DNA of 64,000 nt from Pomphorhynchus laevis (lineage: Eukaryota > Acanthocephala > Palaeacanthocephala > Echinorhynchida > Pomphorhynchidae): contig WNNJ02001815.1 of the NCBI GenBank assembly GCA_012934845.2, positions 1 through 64,000 of the forward strand, written 5' to 3'. The position numbers were made by a program, and so were the translations under genes. Of this stretch, positions 23,641-32,539 are shown piece by piece; position 1 is the first letter of the stretch; each line of letters opens with the position of its first letter. A model generated the notes under the pieces. That model saw only the letters and a list, made by a program, of their open reading frames with translations. It was not told where the DNA came from and searched no databases.

Positions 23641-23758
23641 CTTTGAACAATTCGAGGAACATTTCGCTGGATGTAATCGATGAGTGGTAGAGTGGACATA
23701 GCATACGCAGGCATTGCCAAGGGATCTCCCTGAGTAAATCCCTCCATCGAGACTATTG
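23641..23758 (-). pseudogene. Family C RT fragment (5' piece of C6)
   Basis: Encodes MEGFTQGDPLAMPAYAM and LPLIDYIQRNVPRIVQ: RT motif B of family C and the stretch before motif C. It is the other half of the element at 17,966-19,577. Upstream of 23,758 the sequence becomes AT-rich without homology, so C6 is 5'-truncated. Confidence 0.88.
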
Positions 23759-23805
23759 TATAAAATAATAAATAATAATGAATAAATAATTGTAATAAAT
23801 AATAA

Positions 23806-24070
23806 TGTTTCCGTCTTCAGATCCATCCTCTCGTCTCTTGTTCCTGCGGATAAATAGGGTTTTTTTCGACGACATTTCTTCTGTCGCATTCATCCGCCTA
23901 AACAAATCTTATCAATCTAATCCTTCTCAGCCCCCTCTCCTGAAAATTGTTTTCAAGCGTCGCTCTAATGCGTCCTGTCCTCTCCCAACGATTCAAACTA
24001 ATATCATCTTCAGCCAATCGCATTTTCCCCGATTGCCCCCTTCCGAAATCTATAAGAAAAACATCACATG
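23806..24070 (+). pseudogene. Family B ORF1 fragment
   Basis: Plus-strand reading FFDDISSVAFIRLNKSYQSN, then QPPLLKIVFKRRSNA and FSQSHFPRLPPSEI, matches the conserved ORF1 domain of intact B0 (LFNNIAPVSFIRLNKSTKSN; SPPLLKIVFRHSSHASSVLS). Both ends are truncated: it starts after an AT-rich tract and ends against the fossil LTR element. A small frame change occurs near the end. Confidence 0.7.
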
Positions 24071-24715
24071 TTAAAAACTAGATTTAGGCAACACATAATA
24101 TACAGCGCAATAACAACAAATTATTGACAAGAAAAAAATAACAGTCCGCGAGATTTTTCTTGTTAACCACTGGAAACATGATCCTTGATTCGAATGTATT
24201 TTAGCAGGACAACCAAATATACCAAAAATTTGCTTCAAACAATTGATAACCGTCGATGACGAACAATCTGACCATGGAATTGCGAATGGGAAGCGTGAGT
24301 ATTCGTCTACTACGCATAGTAAATACCGATTGCGGGTCGTCGATTGCAAAGGACTTTTAAAATCAAAATTCAGCCGTTTCAATGTCTGAGTTGCAGTTAT
24401 TACATAGGATTGCTTCGGTTTACAAAATCGTGGTTATAATTCGGCACATGTTTTGCATTGCTCAATAATATTGACGACATCAGTTTTACCGAACGGAAGA
24501 TCATTAACATAATGCATCATTCGTGTAATTCCTGGATGGCATAATGAAGTGTGTATCTTTGGTAGATCCGATATTCGTTTATAACCAGTGTAAGCAGATG
24601 TAATTCTGGACATGGCGTCAGCAACTGTGTTGTTTGATCCCGACTAAACTGGATGTCATATTGATACAGAGCTAGTTCTAAGCGCAATCTAGCGACTTTG
24701 TAATTTTTTATTTTA
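24071..24715 (-). mobile_element. Ty3/Gypsy-like LTR retroelement fossil fragment
   Basis: Minus-strand remnant of an LTR-element polyprotein. In order it covers the end of the RNase H region, the zinc-binding integrase N-terminus and part of the integrase core, where phrases such as CVVDEYSRFPFAIPW and IHSNQGSCF are recognisable. No LTRs, protease, gag or RT are visible, so this is a short broken piece. It is bounded by family B LINE fragments on both sides. The state of decay suggests it is old. Confidence 0.75.
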
Positions 24716-26190
24716 TTCGTATTAAAAAAAGATTTATTTTAAAGTGGCAAATGCGTGCCAGCGCACGCTTACATGACCACAACAAAACAAAAATGTAAAT
24801 CATATGTCGAAAAAATGTGAACGGAGGAGGTGTTTGAAAGTGATAAAGGAGGGAGCGCGGCGGACGTCGAGTGGGAGTTGAATACAGGCGAGTGAGGCAG
24901 CGACAAGAAAGGATCAGAGACCGTGGTTGTTGGAGTCATTGGGAACGTGGAGTAAGAGGAAATTACGGGAACGCAGCGATAGCGAGGTAGGGCGAGTGTC
25001 GTTTAAAAAAGGAAGGTTGATGAACGATGGGGAACCAACAGCGATGAGACGAAAAGTTACGAGAAAGATCATCGAAATGGAAGCCTAAGAATGTGAGATT
25101 GTGGACTATAGGGATGATCAATGAGGCAAAAGATACATTGGGAGGAGATATGTTTGGTTTACCGGGGATGATCCACATTATTTTGGACTTGTCGGGGTTT
25201 AGAACGAGATAAAGATTGGAGAGGCGTTTGTAGATAGAAGAAAGACAGTTGGAGGCAAAAATGCCGATATCGTGTATGCGATGTGCGGGTGCATGAGCAT
25301 AGATGTGGATGTTATCGGCGTATTCCATGACGTTAACGAAGTATGGTTTGCTAAACGGACAATGATCGCCAAGTAGAAGAGAGAAAAAGAGGGAAGCTAG
25401 ACTGAACCTTGTGAGACCCCGCAGAAAATTGGGATGAGGGGAGATGATGATAAATTTGTACAGACGCGAAAGAACGGTCGGATAGATATGAGGGAAACCA
25501 TGCTACGAAGGAGGAAGACAACCCGTTATCATAACGAAGGCGAGAAAGGAGGACTGAGTGGTCGACAATGTCGAATGCGGAGGAGAGGTCGAGGGAGATG
25601 AGAACACTATATAGAGCCTTGTCTCGAGAAATGAGTGAATCGTTGTAAACTTTCATGCATGCGATTTCTGTGGAGTGATTATAGCAGAAAGCGGATTGGA
25701 AAGGAGGGTACAGATTGGATGATGATAGATAAGCGTTGATCTGTATTAAGATGAGGCATTCTAAGAGCTTAGAAAGCGTAGGGAGTAGTGAAATGGTGCG
25801 ATAGCTAGAAGGAAGGGAGGGGTCGAGCGATTGTTTCTTAAGGAGGGGACGAAGGATTGCGGATTTCCAGTGTGAAGGGAAGATACGACTGCGGATGGAC
25901 GAGTTAAACAAGATTGTGAGAAATGGGGATATCGATGAGCATATAGATTTTAATAGGTGATTAGGCAGGGAATCGGCAGGTGAGGTTTTCGTGGGCACGG
26001 ACATGAGGACAGATGATACTATTGTAGGTGAGACAGGGAGAAGATGAAAGAGTTCCGGAAGGATGAGAGTAGACTGGGCAGAGTGGGATAGGATGGAGAC
26101 CGGGGTGTGAGAGAGCAACGTGGATACTTTAGTCTGGAGAAATGACGAATAATCATTGGCATTGATGTAGCAAGGCGTAGAGGAACGAGC
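24716..26190 (-). mobile_element. Family B LINE fragment with internal deletion
   Basis: Minus-strand B element. The 3' end at about 24,716 has the family stem-loop (24,753-24,768). The C-terminal ORF2 region follows to about 25,066. There the sequence jumps to a segment that in intact B0 lies roughly 330 bp further upstream, so an internal deletion is present. Beyond it are KIMWIIPGKPN, YADN in place of the catalytic YADD, motif A SLDLSSAFDIVDHSVLL and fingers YRTISLLPTLSKLLECLIL. The fragment ends at about 26,190 against an oppositely oriented B end. Several frame breaks are present. Confidence 0.85.
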
Positions 26191-26194
26191 CACC

Positions 26195-26395
26195 CATGTC
26201 GCCACCCCTCGCCTGGAATCAGCTCCCTTTCGTCGTCCGCCACGCATCCTCATTTATCACATTCAAATACCTCCTTCGTTCTTACCTTTTTGCAACTTGA
26301 CTTCGATTTTTTGTTTCGTTATTTTGTGGTAAAGATGTAAGCGTATGCCGTTGCGCATTTGCCAAGTAAAAATAAATCCTTCTTTTCATTGCCTG
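26195..26395 (+). mobile_element. Family B LINE 3' end fragment, inverted to its neighbour
   Basis: Plus-strand B 3' end: LAWNQLPFVVRHASSFITFK, stop, then the GTAAGCGTATGCCGTTGCGC stem region and an AAATAAAT tail. It abuts the minus-strand B fragment at about 26,190, so both 3' ends face outward. This resembles the product of 5' inversion or of two independent insertions. Confidence 0.75.
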
Positions 26396-26454
26396 ACAAT
26401 AAATAAAGTCAGTATTTGAGTGAGTTCTCAATGTTCTGTGCAAAATGGCATTCA

Positions 26455-26960
26455 AATTCCTACACTCGGATACAATCTTCGAGTGTATGAACCCCTAATC
26501 GAAATTCACGATCATGCTTACTTTTTCCTAGCTTCATATGGATACATTTATCAAATTTCAATTTAATGCCCGTATCTACACTCCATTTGTTTATTCGATC
26601 AAGATCGTCATGTATGGACCGACCTGTTAATATCATTGATATTAACAGACCTATTAGTATTGCAACATCAATTCCCATGATTATTGTTCATTTCTCCAGA
26701 GAAAAGTATTCACGTTGCTCATCCACATCCGCATACAACTCTGCCTTCTCGTAACTTTTCGTCTCATCGCTGTCGGCTCTTAATATCATTGATATTAACA
26801 GACCAAAGTGTGAGGTCATCCACAAAAGGCAAGCGAGGTTTCTGGATTCTTAACAGCAACTCATTTAGGTAAATAATAAAGAAAAGATTACCGAGTACAG
26901 TTCTCTGCGGAACTCCACAATTTACAACATGAAAACACATTAAGTGAGGTTCATAAAAAT
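26455..26960 (-). pseudogene. CR1/Jockey-like LINE RT fragment, interrupted
   Basis: Minus-strand reading gives NCGVPQRTVLGNLFFIIYLN (motif B), then PRLPFVDDLTLWSVNINDI (motif C, VDD). After a 153-bp interruption it continues HDDLDRINKWSVDTGIKLKF and DKCIHMKLGKSKHDREFRLG. It resembles family A but is more diverged. The interruption (26,627-26,804) is a family B-derived insert flanked by 25-bp direct repeats. Both ends of the fragment are truncated. Confidence 0.75.
26627..26804 (-). mobile_element. Mini family B insert with 25-bp target-site duplication
   Basis: The 25 bp at 26,627-26,651 recur exactly at 26,780-26,804 (TTAATATCATTGATATTAAC plus AGACC). Between them lie about 128 bp made of two non-adjacent family B pieces joined together. 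One is from the ORF2 C-terminal region (about 26,718-26,779; compare 25,040-25,066 and 28,905-28,965). The other is from the linker region (about 26,650-26,717; compare 26,121-26,190). No A-rich tail is visible. It is a deletion derivative inserted into an older RT copy. Confidence 0.8.
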
Positions 26961-27199
26961 ATGAACATATTTTGATTTGGAGGTCTACGTATACTAAAAA
27001 ATTGTCAAAGGCATATATGTATATCTACGTCAAGATATCGAGTTTAAAAAGCTGAAAAGCCACTGATGGCAAAACTTAACTTGTTTTAATATTATCATTA
27101 ATATACAGAGCTTTATCCGAAAATAGCTGTTTTGTTTGCTCACACAAAAGTTAAAAATGTTAAGAGTTATAATCATCATTTATTGAGCACAGCTCTGTT
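26961..27199. other. AT-rich spacer
   Basis: About 240 bp between two decayed LINE fragments, with no motif, ORF or repeat that I can identify. Confidence 0.5.
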
Positions 27200-28200
27200 T
27201 CGGTCCATTTATAAAGATTATATAAAGCAGTGTGCTAAATAGTGGGTCAGAAATTGCCTGACACACTCACAAATATATGAATGGAGTCTATAGTGATACA
27301 GTAAGGAGATTATACCATCATCTAGCACTCTAACAAAGGCTTTCAAAAAGTCACGGAAGACTGTATAAACCTGAAACCCAGCACTCAGAACATCTGGCAT
27401 TTTCCCGCGCAGTTAGTAGATTAGTTAGGCATGAACGTACAATCCGAAAACCGTGTTTAGAATCAACAAATATATGATTACACTTCAGATGATCCCTGCT
27501 TCTACTAGCAATGAGAATTTCTAAGAGTTTGCAGAATACACTGGTCAAACTGATAGGCCGAAAGTCCACACAAAAGCTACCAGAATGCTTTTTGGGAATG
27601 AGTACCACAATTGCATATTTCTAAGTGTCAGGAATCCAAGATGTGTCCAAGCTATATCTGAAAAACAGAGTTAAACCATTACACAGTACGTTCGCTAGGA
27701 TTTTTACGAGGAAGGGTGCTATATTGTCTGATCCCGAAGATGCAAACGGAACGAGCTTCATAACCTCGTTCAACACCTCATCTACTCTGAGTGGACGAAA
27801 ACAACACCAATGAGCAACCGGAACATACTTCCAACTAAAGTCACGCTGTTTATCAGTAATTACAGCTTGTACTGAGAAGCTTTCAGCTAAATGTTAAGCG
27901 ATAAGAGACGGTTCGGTTAAAGTCTCAACTGGCGTTTGAATTCAGCTAATTGTGATGGCAAGAGTTCTGTTGTTTCTTACATACGACAAAAACCTCCTAG
28001 GTTTCAAGGATGCATCCCTGGTGATACCTTTTTTCGTTCGAATGGCGTTTCTGAAATTTTAGCCTATTGCATAAATTCCAAGAGTCGATGCAGGCACGTT
28101 TGTAAGCTGGAGATTCATAAATGCTATACCAATATCCTTCTTACCTATAGCTGCGAAACTTTTAGAAAATACTTTTATGCGTAGGTTCTCAAGCAATATA
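27200..28200 (-). pseudogene. Family A ORF2 fragment (A4)
   Basis: Minus-strand pieces match the family A linker and RT: RACIDSWNLCNRLKFQKRHS (28,150-28,090), KPRRFLSYVRNNRTLAITI, HLAESFSVQAVITDKQRDFS, FASSGSDNIAPFLVK, LDTSWIPDT, IPKKHSGSF, FRPISLTSVFCKLLEILIA, SKHGFRIVRSCLTNLLTARE and a decayed motif A TVFRDFLKAFVRVLDDGIIS (27,360-27,300). It stops before motif B near 27,200. Numerous stops and frame changes show an old copy. Family A at 39.1-39.9 kb gives the intact order. Confidence 0.82.
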
Positions 28201-28504
28201 ATTTTGTTCTTGGTAAGGATCAATACGATTTCAAGCCTAAAAGTTCTACGACTAACCCGTTTTTGTTTTTGCAAATGACCGATAAAATCCTTCAATCGTT
28301 AGACAATTCAAAATTAAAACGGGTTATTAGAGTTTTACACTTGACTATTATCAGTTTTTGCTAAGATTGATAAATAACTGTTCATGCTTAAGCTACAGTA
28401 CTTGAATTACAGTACTTTGTATTGACAAATTAATTTCTTACGTGAATATATTATAACTGAGCGTACACAGAGGATAATTCACGATAATTTCATTTCTATA
28501 CATT
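28201..28504. other. Unassigned sequence between LINE fragments
   Basis: I found no convincing continuation of the family A copy beyond about 28,200 and no other feature here. The minus-strand frame across 28,059-28,295 is mostly a shadow. Confidence 0.4.
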
Positions 28505-28745
28505 AACCATGGGTATTGGAGTGCCACATGAATCGGTAATTTCACTAGTTTTGTTTAATCTATGCATCAATGATCTCAAACCAAACTACCAATCAAGCAT
28601 AATGATCAAGTATGCAGACGATATTACAGTTATAATATAAGCCACAAACGTTACCTCAACGTATGTTGTTCAGCAAGAGGTTTTTCAAATTAAGAAGTGG
28701 CGTATGGCAAACAAATTAATTTTGAACGGCAGCAAGTGGAGATGA
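28505..28745 (+). pseudogene. LINE RT motif B-C fragment
   Basis: The plus frame reads MGIGVPHESVISLVLFNLCI (motif B; normally GVPQGSVLSPxLFNLYI), NDLKPNYQSSIM, IKYADDITVII (catalytic YADD), a stop, then VFQIKKWRMANKLILNGSKW. The spacing fits an APE-type LINE palm domain. It differs from families A-F, and is perhaps closest to Jockey- or RTE-like elements. Only about 80 codons survive. A family B 3' end follows after about 110 bp. Confidence 0.7.
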
Positions 28746-28854
28746 TTCCGTTTATTGAACATAAAATGTCACGTGATCTTTCATTCATTCAATCAAACGA
28801 TTTCCCCGAAATCTATAAAGATTCGATACAGGTTATTAGAGTTACTTATATGTC

Positions 28855-29280
28855 TCTGTCGCTTTGACCACACATCCACACCTCTTGCCCAACTCTCGTG
28901 ATCCATCATCCACATCCGCATACAACTCTGCCTTCTCGTAACTTTTCGTCTCATCGCTGTCGACTCCCCTTCGTTCATCAACCTCCCTTTCTTATACGGC
29001 ACTCGCCCCACCTCTCCATCGCTGCGTTCACGTAATTCCCTCGTACTCTACGTTCCCAATTACTCCAACAACTATGGTCTCCGATCCTTCCTTGTCGCCG
29101 CCTCACTCGCCTGAAATCAACTCTCACTCGACGTCCTTCGCGCTTCCTCCTTTATTACATTCAAATGCCGCCTCCGTACCCACCTCCTCGAAACATGATT
29201 TAGATTTTTATTTTTTGTTGTTGCGGTCATGTAAGCGCGCGCCGGCACGCATTTGGCACGTAAAAATAAATATTTTTTCC
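28855..29280 (+). mobile_element. Family B LINE 3' end fragment
   Basis: Plus-strand, 5'-truncated. The B ORF2 C-terminus is recognisable (LLVTFRLIAVDSPSFINLPF; YVPNYSNNYGLRSFLVAASL; LDVLRASSFITFKCRLR) with stops and frame changes. The 3' UTR stem region follows (about 29,238-29,256), then an AAATAAATATTTTTT tail. Confidence 0.85.
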
Positions 29281-29334
29281 TGAACTCTTCGATCTCCTTT
29301 CCGTTTCTTCTGGCGAAGTGTCAAAAGTTATTTT

Positions 29335-29490
29335 TTCATTGCCCAACAAATCTTCGCTCGACGTCATCCGCGCTCCCTCCTTTATTGCATTCAAATACCG
29401 CCTCCGTACCTACCTCCTCGAAACATGATTTAGATTTTTTGTTGTTGTGGTCATGTAAGCGTGCGCTGGCACGCATTTGTCACATTAAAA
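29335..29490 (+). mobile_element. Family B LINE 3' end fragment (second, tandem)
   Basis: A shorter plus-strand copy of the last ~150 bp of B, following directly after the copy above: the LDVIRAPSFIAFKYRLRTYL-like C-terminus, the stem-loop at 29,459-29,474 (GCGTGC/GCACGC) and an A-rich tail. The two fragments may be separate insertions or one tandem duplication. Confidence 0.8.
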
Positions 29491-29649
29491 AATTGTGAAA
29501 AATTGGTTGTGAAACATTTATTTCTTTTTGTAATCCTGATGATGATAGCAGGAGCTATCGAAATATAGAATTTTTATTAAACAAAGGATATTATCTTCTT
29601 CGTTCCTGTAATAACTACATGTCTTGGTTATTATAAATTCTTATAAATT
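29491..29649. other. Spacer, nothing assigned
   Basis: About 160 bp of AT-rich sequence between the B 3' end and the leader of B1, without a feature I can name. Confidence 0.4.
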
Positions 29650-29781
29650 TTCCTGTCAGTTCCGCTTGCTACTTACAACTAATGACTACTTACAACTAAC
29701 GCGAACTGCTTACAACTAACGACTTACAGACTAACGGAGTTTAAACATTCTTGATTATAACTAACTAATTAACATTTTATT
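29650..29781 (+). promoter_or_regulatory. 5' leader of family B copy B1
   Basis: Starts TCCTGTCAGTTCCGCTTGCT, identical but for one base to the junction of the last tandem monomer and GC box in the intact B0 leader (about 54,335-54,355, other strand). It then has three degenerate TACTTACAACTAA-type repeats. The 71 bp at 29,693-29,763 match the family D leader at 32,668-32,738 with about six differences. By analogy with other LINEs it would carry an internal Pol II promoter; that is inference. Confidence 0.6.
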
Positions 29782-30971
29782 ATGGCAAAGAGAAAGCTAA
29801 CTAAAAATGTCGGCCAGCAACTCAAGTCCGTCAAGGAAACTTACATCGAAAAGCAAATTGGATGCGACAACAAGAACTGCAATGTTTGGACTCACGTTGC
29901 CATTCCTTTCACTGACGAGGACAACGTTTCAAATCGGAATTTCCTCTGCGGCTTCTGTTGTGCTGCCCTCGTAGGTAAGCTAATGAAGAATGACCACTCA
30001 AACGGTGGAGACGTTCTGAACGCTAACGAAACAGATTTGTGCTTAATAAATAAACTTGATGATATCTCTCAGTCGACTCAGACCGCTGTTATACATGAAA
30101 CATCAACAAACGACAACATATCTTCCAATCTATCGTCGTCATCCGTTTGCTTACTAACTCCTTCGTCATCCATAAATCCCGTTCTTGAAACTTCTCTCAC
30201 ACACACTCCTCGTTTAACTGCGGATAAAACTTCACTTAATCTTCATCTTCTTAGCAATGCAAACAGTAAAGGCATTCATCTCCTACCTCATTTTTCCTAT
30301 TTCTCCCAACATCTAAATACATCTCATACATATTTATTCTCTTCACGTACTCCTTACTCTACCTCCACAGTATCACTTCTCAATAATTTACATCCTTCCG
30401 TCAAAACTATCTCCAGTAACATCTCCATTCAACCGATTCAACAATCCACTGCTGTTACACATGCTTCAACCGTATCACCTTTCAATAATTTACATCCGCC
30501 GTCAAATTAATCCCCAGTAACATCTCCGATCAGCCGATTCAACACTCCAGTCCTGTGACACATCCTCCTACCTATGTTAAATCTTCACATAGCACCCATG
30601 TCATTCCCACATTTATCTGCTCTTCTGCCTATACTCCTACCAGGTCTGTCGGTCCATCACTTCCACGTAATCGTTTTCCTTCGCGCGATCGATGCATTAT
30701 CATATCTAACTTAAAGCTTCCCGAATCTGCTTATCCTCAATGTCGCCTTGATGATGATGTAGCTGCTTTCGGGTTGGTCCTCTCAATCATTCTAACTGAT
30801 GATAATCCATCCATTTTCAATAATATCGCTCCTGTATCTTTGATCCGTTTAAACAAATCCACTAAATCCAATCATCTCAGTCCTCCACTCCTAAAAATCG
30901 TTTTCCGACATAGTTCACATGCCTCTTCTGTACTCTCCCAACGTTTAAAGGTGCAAGATTTGAACCGTTAG
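29782..30971 (+). pseudogene. Family B ORF1, copy B1 (3'-truncated element)
   Basis: ATG at 29,782. The N-terminus has the Cys4 finger, IGCDNKNCNVWT then FLCGFCCAAL, about residues 31-75. A Ser/Thr-rich region follows that closely matches B0 ORF1 from about residue 130 on (LFSSRTPYST, LNNLHPSVKTISSNIS). After a stop and frameshift near 30,508 comes the conserved domain: RNRFPSRDRCIIISNLKL, LDDDVAAF, PVSLIRLNKSTKSNH and PPLLKIVFRHSSHASSVLSQ. Homology stops at about 30,955. The first ~100 residues are much more diverged from B0 than the rest, and the leader matches family D, so the 5' end may come from another family. Confidence 0.82.
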
Positions 30972-31049
30972 TGTTCTCGACATCAGGGGCATTGGTCGTC
31001 GCGCACAGTTTACCCTAAAAACAATCGCGTCAAGTATTGCTCGGAAAAG

Positions 31050-32228
31050 TCAAATAAAAAAAAGGATTTAATTTAACGTGGCAAATGGGTGCGAGCGCAT
31101 GCTTACATGACCACAACAAAACAAAACTGTGAATCAGGTGTCGAGAAGGTGTGAACGGATGAGGTGTTTGAATGTGATAAAGGAGGGAGCGCGGCGGACG
31201 TCGAGAGGGAGTTGATTCCAGGCGAGTGAGGCGGCGACGAGGAAGGATCGGAGACCGTAGTTGTTGGAGTAATTGGGAACGTGGAGTAAGAGGGTATGAC
31301 AGGAATGAAGCGATAGCGAGGTGGGGCGAGTATCATCTAAGAAAGGAAGGTTGATGAACGATGGAGAACCGACAGCGATGAGACGAAAAGTAACGAGAAG
31401 AAGGCGGAGTTTGATGCGGATGTGGATGGTGGGCCAGGAGAGTTGGGCAAAATATGTGGATGTGTGGTCGAAGCGACGGAGACGAAAGAGCACTTTCAGT
31501 CCTTACTCGAACGGCAAGGACTGAAAGGGAGATTGATTTTGCGAAGAGACGCTGGGTACCGCGCGAATGCGACGATGCCGCCATGATTAGAGGATTTAGA
31601 AGGGCATGAGCTGAGGGGGCGGGCGGATTCGACTAGGGAGCAACCGGCAGAGAGCAGACGGCGAATGGAAAGGTCGTCGGAATCTGAGTGCCAGGATTCC
31701 GTGAGGCAGAAGAGATCGATGGATTGCTTGGTGAATAGGTTGAGGATAAGATCGGATTTATTGAGAATAGATCTAGTGTTGAGGAGACCGAGGCGGAAAC
31801 CGTGTGCTGTGGCGAAAGAGACTAGTGGAGAAGACACATAGGAGAGATGGAGCGCCATCGAATTTTTGGACGGGTGTGGACAACTTGAAAATTTCCGTCT
31901 ATGTTTCGGATTGAGAGTGATGTTTCGCCGTTTTCCTCGCGACGGCGTTTTTCGATGCGGGCTGAAGAGGTTTGAGCGATTTCGGAAGGAGCGCGATCGG
32001 GGAAAATTCGAGTGGTTGAAGATGACATGAGATTGAATCGTTGAGAGAGGACAGAAGACGCGTGAGAGCGATGCTTGAAAACAATTTTTAGGAGAGGGGG
32101 CTGGGAAGGATTAGATTGAGAAGATTTGTTTAGACGGATGAATGCGACAGGAGAAATGTCCTTGAAAAAGGATGGTTTATCCGCAGGAACAATAGACGAG
32201 AGGATGGATCTGAAGGTGGAAATAAGCT
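31050..32228 (-). mobile_element. Family B LINE, internally deleted, hairpin at the junction
   Basis: Minus-strand B element in two joined parts. 31,050-31,492 holds the 3' UTR and ORF2 C-terminus (NYGLRSFLVAASLAWNQLPL). 31,516-32,228 holds ORF1's end (PRLKI-type domain, SLSIRNIDGNFQVVHTRPKI) and the ORF2 start with its endonuclease (FRLGLLNTRSILNKSDLILN; CLTESWHSDSDD; SNHGGIVAFAR). Everything between, including all of the RT, is missing. The junction is a 12-bp perfect inverted repeat (31,493-31,504 and 31,516-31,527, 11-nt loop). The element is 5'-truncated inside ORF1. Confidence 0.88.
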
Positions 32229-32380
32229 ATCCTGACACGTTAATGCGCTTAAAACGTCGCATTGGATTCGCTATCGCCTGTTCTTCGTCTACATGCCTAC
32301 GAGCTCTTCGATCAACACGAAATTGCCCGGTGAAATTTCACACAGGAGACAATCTTTCCGGTTTGTCTTGCGCAACCTAA
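32222..32380 (+). pseudogene. Family C 3'-terminal fragment
   Basis: Plus-strand reading SYPDTLMRLKRRIGFAIACS, then SSTCLRALRSTRN, matches the extreme C-terminus of family C (C4 has IRRRISFSLARSTSMCLRSP; C3 has LRSKIGIQLARSISMCIRGP). Only the last ~40 codons and some 3' UTR remain, followed by an AT-rich, (AAT)n-containing stretch to about 32,480. This is a strongly 5'-truncated insertion. Confidence 0.7.
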
Positions 32381-32539
32381 CTGCTCGGATCTAACTTAAT
32401 TGTCGAGAAAGCGAGATAAAAATAATAATAATTCATAAATATTATTATTTAATAATAATTATGAAATTATTTTTAAAATAATAGCTAAAATTGTCTTGAT
32501 TGTTAAATACTTAAAATAAGACGTAAATACAAGCAATTA

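Larger units (their letters stand above)
17950..23758 (-). mobile_element. Family C LINE, copy C6, split by family D insertion
   Basis: A 5'-truncated minus-strand family C element in two pieces, 23,758-23,641 and 19,577-17,950, with family D copy D1 between them. The first piece ends in the codons for NVPRIVQ, the second begins RWYADDSNFVG, and uninterrupted family C copies have these blocks side by side. The 5' truncation is just before RT motif B. Confidence 0.88.

Noticed and set aside
22596-23747. Fusion protein of a family C RT segment with family D ORF1
   Set aside because: The frame is created by D inserting into C; the two halves belong to different elements.
31321-31524. Arg/Ser-rich plus-strand frames (also 34,172-34,414, 50,624-50,845, 53,050-53,598)
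   Set aside because: All are antisense shadows of family B ORFs, repeated wherever B lies on the minus strand.
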